DNA from: Tubulanus polymorphus
Lineage: Eukaryota; Nemertea; Palaeonemertea; Tubulaniformes; Tubulanidae
Length of the DNA stretch: 64,000 nt
Assembly: GCF_964204645.1 (NCBI RefSeq)
Contig: NC_134029.1
Coordinates: 20,726,450-20,790,449 of the forward strand
Direction: 5' to 3'
The first letter of the stretch is position 1, and the number at the start of each line of letters is the position of its first letter. The notes beneath the pieces are model-generated. The model saw only the letters and a program-made list of their open reading frames with translations, had not been told where the DNA came from and did not search any database. The translations under genes and the position numbers were made by a program. Shown in pieces: positions 57,933 to 64,000 of the stretch.

Positions 57933-59349
57933 ATGAGTCGAAAGCAAACTCCCAGTGATTTCTTGAAGTTGATAATCGGACGACCTGTTGTTGTCAAGCT
58001 GAATTCTGGAGTTGATTATCGAGGTAAGACAAAGACAAATGATCCGAGTGACAGTTGATGGAAATGTGGTAGGTGAAAATACATAGATGACCTTCCGTCG
58101 TTCCAGCTAGTATCTCCATTTTAGAAAGCAAATCCAATTGCGCCCAGTGTATAAAAATTGTGACCATCTAGAGGCAAAAAAGAAACTGCGCAAATCCTAC
58201 TTGTTAGTAAACAAATCACTGCATTGGATTCCTGGAGACATTTTGAGTTTGACGCAGTGATTTGTCATTCAATAGATTGCTTCATTAGATTAATCACGAA
58301 GTCTCATGCAAATTTAGCACTCCAAAATCATCTTCGTTTGCCAGGTTTAGTTGCCTTCTGCTGAAGTTTGCACTCACAGATTAGCATTAAGAGGAAGCAC
58401 CGAGCCCTAAAAAACAAGGACGCTCGTGTTATAAACTGTTTTTCAATGTTGTAGGTGTGCTTGCGTGTCTTGATGGATATATGAATATAGCGCTGGAACA
58501 AACTGAAGAATATGTGAATGGACAGTTGAAGAATAAATACGGTGATGCGTTTATTAGAGGAAATAATGGCAAGTCGTGTAATTCAAGCATCTACATTCAC
58601 ACATCCTCCCCCGGCAGGGATTCGAACCTGATGGCATCGAGATTGCCACGGCACGAAACCCTGCCATAATCGACCGTGTGCGCAGATCAGGCGCAGTTCA
58701 GATGATGTGATTTTTAGCCAATCAGAAATCCCATTTTATTTTATCCCGGGTTTTCCCATTTATAGTTCTTCCTTGAAATTTGCCTCAACGATTATACAAC
58801 GAGCAATCTGATTGGTGCCGCCAGTTTTCGTTCGGAAAGCTGCGCATGTACCTGCGCACCCGGTCTACTGATGCAGGGGTTCGTGCCGTGGCTGAGTGTA
58901 GCGATGCCATCAGGTTCGAGTCCCTGCAGAGGGAGGATGCATTCACAGTGCAATATTACAGTACCGTATTTAGCCACTTTTCCCAAAGGTTAGTGGAATC
59001 CATTCATCATAATGGTATTCAGATTAACAGCCCAACAGATGTGGATGGATTCATCGGTTTGCCTTGATAAGACCATGAATTGAAGTGTGCTAAAGCTATG
59101 TTTTAGTGTAGTAGTGCTGGGACTAAATATTTTATCAAGTTATGATAAGTGATTTTAGTGACCACTACTTAACACGGAGGGGACTTCAGCATTTCTTTAG
59201 AAAATGTTTGGCTTTAAATATCTTTAGATACAAGCATTATTATGTAATGGCTTAGAATTAGGGTTTGTGATTAGATGATACTTGTTGTTATTATGTCATT
59301 TCCGTTTATTTCAGTGCTCTATATCAGTACACAGAAGAGGAAAGTGTGA
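57933..59349 (+). CDS. LSM6: U6 snRNA-associated Sm-like protein LSm6
   Basis: Three exons: 57933-58023, 58455-58568 and 59315-59349. They give 79 residues, one fewer than I recall for human. The Sm1 motif (IGRPVVVKLNSGVDYRG, then CLDGYMN) and Sm2 motif (IRGNNVLYIS) are both complete. LSm6 is a ring subunit of LSm2-8 on the U6 snRNA 3' end (splicing) and LSm1-7 (cytoplasmic mRNA decapping). Intron 2 has a GC donor (AATG followed by GCAAGT) with a normal AG acceptor, and it holds a tRNA-derived foldback element. The ATG was chosen because MSRKQTPSDFLK aligns with the conserved N-terminus. AATAAA at 59510-59515 is a plausible poly(A) signal. Confidence 0.96.
58590..58990. mobile_element. inverted pair of tRNA-derived SINE-like sequences (foldback) in LSM6 intron 2
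   Basis: The right half reads cgtgccgtggctgagtgtag, then gatgccatcaggttcgagtc. This contains an A-box-like tggctgagtg and a B-box ggttcgagtcc spaced as in Pol III tRNA-type promoters. The left half (58600-58700) is the reverse complement, including gattcgaacctgatggcatc and cggcacgaaaccctgc. The flanking parts (gcgcagatcaggcgcag / agctgcgcatgtacctgcgc) also pair. No intact tRNA cloverleaf is seen. Confidence 0.6.
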
Positions 59350-59509
59350 TCGTTAATTATCAGCTACTTCGTTAAATATCCATGGACTTCACGTGACTGT
59401 TCTCTTAAAAAGCGTTTTGCCGTACGTTGTGAACTCGGAAGAAAATGATAATGCGAATTAAGGTTTTTGAAAGCATTTTTATGTGTAGATAGATATTTTC
59501 TACGGGAAT

Positions 59510-59515
59510 AATAAA
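59510..59515 (+). terminator. poly(A) signal of LSM6
   Basis: AATAAA, 160 bases after the stop codon in sense orientation. Confidence 0.55.
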
Positions 59516-59747
59516 TCATGTAAGTTTTTCATTTGTAATATATTCAAGAATGTTCGATGTTTATTTTTTTTTTCTCTGAGGTACACGATGATCGTTCGAT
59601 TTTTCCAATTCCAAAAGTGTGCACCATACAATATGTAGACCTGCTACAAACTAGCATAGAACGAGTTCTAATGAGTTATATATGTATTTATGAAGTGCGT
59701 CAGTCTGTTTTTGTAATAGATATACAATAGCGACAAAATCATATTAA

Positions 59748-60008
59748 CCCTTTCAATGCTGACAGAGACTAATTAGCACCCAAAAGCGCTGGAAATAATT
59801 TGAAAATTTTGAAACATTCCACCCTAGCGGGTTATAGTGTGTCTACACCATGGCACGGTCTATGGTTTATTACTAATATTTCTGTATTTTTGACAGGCGC
59901 TGCCATCTTTTAATAGAGATAAAAAATTATTACTATTAACATCACCGTGATGCGGTGTATCGCTGATTTATACATCGCACTGCAGTGTAGGTAGCCATAG
60001 TGAAAGGG
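59748..60008. mobile_element. piggyBac-type MITE with TTAA target duplication
   Basis: Perfect TTAA flanks at 59744-59747 and 60009-60012. Termini ccctttcaatgc and ...catagtgaaaggg are inverted over about nine bases and begin CCC, as piggyBac ends do. 261 bp with no ORF. It fills most of the gap between the convergent LSM6 and Tctex1 genes. Confidence 0.8.
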
Positions 60009-60089
60009 TTAAAATCGTTAAAATAGATAACCAATTCGGTGTCTTCATGATTGTCTAAATTCCAAAATAAAAAACACAAAATAAAAATT

Positions 60090-60638
60090 CTATTCGAAAT
60101 AAACAGCGTAAACGGTAGCTACGGCGAACAGAGTGGCGTTTGCGTATTCGGCACTAGCGTAGTTATCGAACTCTGCGTTCCATACTCCTCGACTCGCCAC
60201 TTGTATTCCTTGGTCCTTCTTTTCGCCTAAAATCACGTTGACGACTAATTTGTATCGCGGCGATCCGATTTCTTTTATTCGCGCTTTGATCATGTCCGTC
60301 AGGCTTCTCGTGATGCCCGAACTTTTACTGGCGTCGTACGTTTCGCCGGATAGAAACGACTCGAGCACCGATTTGATCGTCCTCTCCATCAGCGCCGAGT
60401 TGAATTTCTCGTCGGATTTCGGCTGCATGCGGTACGTGTTTTCGAGTCGGACTAACGGCTGCTGCGGCTGCATCTCGTGACTGCGACTGCTCGATAGACT
60501 CTGACGCGGAATACTCGACAAGCGTCGGAACGCGACCGAAGCTAACCGAGACATACGACGAAACTTCATTAACGTGTTACCGTCGCCTCCTTCGCCGCCA
60601 GCTGGTGGAATTCGGGACATTCGTCGTGCGGCGTTCAT
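60090..60638 (-). CDS. Tctex1 domain-containing dynein light chain (DYNLT family)
   Basis: 182 residues in one coding exon. The first ~65 are basic and serine-rich (MSRIPP, RRMSRLASVAFRRLSSIPRQ). From ~67 the Tctex1 fold follows: ENTYRMQP, then MERTIKSVLESFL, SPRYKLVVNVILGEKKDQG, SRGVWNAEFD and the closing strand LFAVATVYAVYFE. This pattern fits the Tctex1d/DYNLT4-5 branch rather than the short DYNLT1. Such proteins bind dynein intermediate chains or act in axonemal and intraflagellar dyneins. An acceptor-like TTTTTGTAG lies at about 60663, just upstream of the ATG, and the frame stays open to it. A donor-like GTGAGT near 61137 could end an upstream exon, which seems non-coding because frames do not join. 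The exact orthologue is unsure. Confidence 0.9.
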   Translation of the reverse strand: MNAARRMSRIPPAGGEGGDGNTLMKFRRMSRLASVAFRRLSSIPRQSLSSSRSHEMQPQQPLVRLENTYRMQPKSDEKFNSALMERTIKSVLESFLSGETYDASKSSGITRSLTDMIKARIKEIGSPRYKLVVNVILGEKKDQGIQVASRGVWNAEFDNYASAEYANATLFAVATVYAVYFE

Positions 60639-60754
60639 TTCCTCGGTTTTCTCTTTATACTACAAAAATAGTTATATTCGTTACTTGATCACTTTCAAGT
60701 ATGAATTATTAATACGGGGGGCAAAAAATGTTGCAACTTGGCGAATCAGAAGAA

Positions 60755-60946
60755 GAATCTAGGAAAAATCAGGGAATTTGGATATTTCTTTATCGATACA
60801 GGATTCATGAAAACTTAATTAATTGCATCATTCTTTAACCAAGAAATTTTCATCCATTCACCTGCTGATTTTGTGTAATGACATAGGGAAATCAGAGAAA
60901 ACTGGAAGGAAATTTGGGAAAAATGGGGGAAAGTGGCCACCCTGTG
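60755..60946. mobile_element. GTGGCCAC-ended MITE upstream of the Tctex1 gene
   Basis: Contains aaaaatcagggaatttgg, and later gaaatcagagaaaactgg, gggaaaatgggggaaagtg and the terminus gtggccaccctg. Same family as 36790-36976. Confidence 0.45.
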
Positions 60947-62044
60947 ATTGAAAGATCTACTCATTTCTACTTCTATCACTTATACATGTGTCAATCATAA
61001 GATTGTCTTCATTCGGAATAAATGAAGTTGAAAAATGTACGAGAATATTATAAATCCGGAAAAAATGTGATGAATTGATGATTCATTTGAAATGAATTGA
61101 ACGAAGGTAATTAATTACAATGAATTTCAACTCACCGGTTACAAGATGATGATAGTGAGTAAAATGACAGATTTTCTCGGTAAGATTTTCACCTGTTCGT
61201 TACCATGCTCAGTACAGGTGCTTGTGTGTTCTATGATTTCTATAGTCGTCAATGAAGACAGTGGTTATTACTAAACAGAAACAGGTCCCGCTTTTGAAAA
61301 TATGCCACATGAGGCGTGTAGTATTTATGATAGTTTGACAGCTATTGTTTACATTTAGTACAGTTACGTTGGTTGCACAGCACGTTACGGTTTGTTAACC
61401 TAGTGTACAGACACAAATTCGGTCATACTGAAGATCTGGTAATTGTTTGCATTTAAGCCGATAGTTTGTGTTGATCGCAAGAACGAGTTTTTTCTCAATG
61501 ACTTGAGCAGTTTGTGTGACTAAATGCTTTTAACGGTGTCATACATACACTTATGTTGATCCATAAGCAATTCTCAATTTTTGCTATAGGCTCAACTAGG
61601 GAAAAGTTTCGTAATAAACTAATTACTCTTCTATCAGATATTAGAAAGATTTTCGCTTAGAGGGATTAATTGTCTATGCGCAGTTTACCACCATTATAAT
61701 GCCCCTTTTAAATCACGTAACTACCTGGTAAGCCAATAGAGGAACCAAAAAAATGAACAAATACCCATTGCTAAAGATTTACTTCAATAAGAAAGCCGGT
61801 TCCATTAGAATGGTTTTACTAATTTTGATTCACAATCATCCAGGCTGAAAATCATTAAGTTCATTAGAACAATTCCCTTTAAGAGAGAATTGTCCTTTTA
61901 CAAAATGAACTGAATTTTGAAAATATTTTTTCTGGAATTTAATTACACACCATATAGCTGGTGACACTAGGCATTCAGACTCGACATATTGCAGATATTT
62001 TTAAATAACAGATGTCAGTCCATACATACACGCAGGCAGTATAC

Positions 62045-62068
62045 ATATATATATATATATATATATAT
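62045..62068. repeat. (AT)n microsatellite
   Basis: Twelve uninterrupted AT dinucleotides. Confidence 0.9.
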
Positions 62069-62345
62069 GGATATACCATATATTATAACCAGGGGCTATA
62101 TAGTTATTATTGACAGAGTTAATTGGACAGCTTACATCCAGTGTATTGAAGCATGCCTTATAATCTGTATTCTCTTCATTCATTTACAGCAGTTGTCTTG
62201 AAGAAAAGTGTGCATTATATATTCGTGTAAATTTACCTACTAAAGTGGAAGTATTAAAAAGCCATAAATTTGATGAATATGAACTCACATTATGTATATA
62301 CTGAGACCTATGACTCCAGTCAAGAACATTGGCTTTAACGACATA

Positions 62346-62510
62346 GGGATCATTCATTTATTATGTACGCATAAAATTTGAATTTTTCAACCCCCTCCCC
62401 CTCTGTACGCAAAATCGGTCATTTTTTCATATACATTAAGCATTACAGTACGCAATTGCACTGACCCGTCCTCCCTACCCTAATGCGTACGTAATAAATT
62501 AATGACTCCA
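62346..62510. mobile_element. palindromic MITE, family D
   Basis: Ends gggatcattcatttattatg, then tacgcat, and atgcgtacgtaataaattaa, then tgactcc, are imperfect inverted repeats. Half of the same element lies near 41100 in the PDS5/NUP58 gap. Confidence 0.65.
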
Positions 62511-62837
62511 TAGCGCATATTTATTTTTGATGTACTCAATTTATCTGAATGGATGAAAAAGTTAGTTTCCGCGGGTGGCGGTCAAACAACTCGATTGAGA
62601 ATCTCTCATTCATGTTGAACTGCATGCACATATAGTCAAACATACATTGAGGTCAGGAGTTGACTCTTTGGTCAAAAACTGCTGTTACCTCTAATAAATA
62701 TTATAGTGCATTAACATGAACATAAACGTTTCATTTCCGTATACAGTATACAGCTGTCGAAGTCAACATGTTTCATTTAGTATTTTTGGTTCATCAGTTG
62801 AGTTTTCGTGTTGGTCCAACGCCTTAGTTGAATCTCC

Positions 62838-63000
62838 TGGGCCTGGTTTCATAGACTGAGTATCAAAGTTATCCCTAGGGGTAAATCCACAATCCAGGGG
62901 ACAACCACCTTAGAAATAATGTGAAACAATGGTTATAACTGACAAATTTCAAAATGTTCCCAGGGACTATTTTTCTTCCACAATTATGAAACCCAGCCCA
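62838..63000. mobile_element. palindromic MITE, family E
   Basis: Ends tgggcctggtttcatagact and tatgaaacccagcccag are inverted. The centre carries tatccctagggg against ttcccagggactat. It is similar in design to families A and B but different in sequence. Confidence 0.6.
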
Positions 63001-63100
63001 GATGCTTGAACCGAACAGCCAAACAATGATTATTGAGAGCTTATTACCAACAAGAACTGAAGAAGCTTTCCTTCCTTTCCTCTGCTTCAAGACAACAACC

Positions 63101-64000
63101 TAGAACGCAACCAAACGAATACAAAGATCGACTTTGTTTTTACAAGATTACTCTTTTATTTATCACAAGACTTTTAAGATAATTGAATTCCAATAGAAAC
63201 TTTCCATGAAAACTTCCACCACATGTTATGTAATGTCGAAAAAAATTCACAGTTCTGGCGTAATGGAATTTCTAAACTCAAAAGAAGAAAGAACACACTG
63301 TAGAGTAGTCAGATAATGTAGTATAAATTGAATGGAAGATCAAGGGAACTAGAATACGCATTATGGTCGTCACACAGATTTCGCCTCGACTGGTTATTTA
63401 GAGGGTAAGCATTTTTAAGCTATTATATATAATATGATAAATCATCTATGCTTCGCCGATTCTCAAAACGCGCTTGTCACAAAATACCAGTCGCGTACGA
63501 TCGTTTTCAGGGAAATCGCAAAATTGAAAAAAAAAAAACGATCACTTTTTTGGCTTAAATTAAACGAGCATGCAAGTATGTGATATGCGAAATCATAAAT
63601 TACCGAATATTATAAAATAATATATGTATTTCTTAAATGAATAGAAGAAACTACCCCGATGCAAGACACGAACGACACAATGAACAACTGGTTTCAACGC
63701 AACCATAAGAGATCTTTTTAAACAACACAAGTTACACGTGTTAATATTATACCCCTCCCTTCCTAAATACACTGTCGAACATCGTCTTAAAGCTATATAC
63801 GTTTCGCGAGCATTCTATTCATCTCGGACGCGATAATACTGAACGCTACGTTTTTTATTAATGCAAAAAGCTCTCGAGAAATCACAGTTTCGTAAATAGA
63901 CAGAGAGGTTGAAAATAAGAGTGTGCTTCCTAGTACAGAAGACTCAACTGTCCGAACACAATTTCAGATGGATACGCTACATTTTTGCCCAAAGCCCTCG
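63101..64000. other. unassigned right-hand end
   Basis: No exon recognised in either direction. An antisense AATAAA (tttatt at 63155-63160) would fit the 3' end of a minus-strand gene whose coding part lies beyond the window. That is only a suggestion. Confidence 0.25.

Larger units (their letters stand above)
60947..63100. other. gene-poor, repeat-rich intergenic region
   Basis: No recognisable protein-coding exon. It contains an (AT)n tract and two foldback MITEs, described separately. A possible non-coding first exon of the Tctex1 gene ends near 61138. Confidence 0.45.

Noticed and set aside
58610-58940. Functional tRNA genes
   Set aside because: B-box and A-box words are present, but no complete cloverleaf with acceptor stem could be drawn. 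Better explained as SINE sequence.
62875-63090. 71-residue minus-strand ORF
   Set aside because: Lies across a palindromic MITE; no recognisable product.

Overview
The window is animal nuclear DNA. It is AT-rich, with short GT-AG introns, single-exon and heavily split genes on both strands, and many small foldback transposons. All identifications below come from reading translated exons and motifs, with no database search. The gene content plus a nearly identical pair of TALE-type homeobox genes points to a spiralian invertebrate (mollusc, annelid, nemertean or brachiopod grade). I cannot fix the phylum.

Layout, left to right. 1-6741 is gene-poor and repeat-rich: a 463-bp terminal-inverted-repeat element, a ~110-bp palindromic MITE and a decayed LINE 3' end with an (ATT)n tail. 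6742-7833 (+) is an intronless class A GPCR. 8935-11815 (+) is the six-exon ubiquitin-conjugating enzyme UBE2K. 14365-15150 (-) is TALE homeobox copy 1. 17009-26052 (-) is a 16-exon N4BP2 homologue (CUE, polynucleotide-kinase P-loop, DUF1771, SMR); a 24-unit, 41-bp minisatellite begins 4-5 bases past its stop codon. 27188-40332 (+) is a 31-exon PDS5 cohesin regulator with an expanded AT-hook tail. 42096-49577 (-) is a 14-exon FG nucleoporin NUP58. Its intron 2 holds TALE homeobox copy 2 (48008-48847, +) in antisense orientation. 50428-56827 (+) is a 23-exon NAT10 RNA cytidine acetyltransferase. 57933-59349 (+) is LSM6. 60090-60638 (-) is a Tctex1-family dynein light chain. 61140-64000 has no recognisable coding gene.

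The spliced models for UBE2K (203 aa), N4BP2 (1977), PDS5 (1636), NUP58 (603), NAT10 (1034) and LSM6 (79) all keep frame through every junction, which is strong internal support. Two introns (PDS5 intron 6, LSM6 intron 2) use GC-AG splice sites.

The housekeeping genes are functionally independent: ubiquitin transfer, cohesin control, nuclear pore, rRNA/tRNA acetylation and U6 snRNP. Two pairs are head-to-head with compact shared promoters (N4BP2/PDS5 and NUP58/NAT10). UBE2K, N4BP2 and PDS5 lying together matches, from memory, the human 4p14 neighbourhood. The most interesting feature is the TALE pair: two inverted, almost identical single-exon genes ~33 kb apart. They share about 140 bp of promoter and the whole ORF, but diverge at the stop codon.
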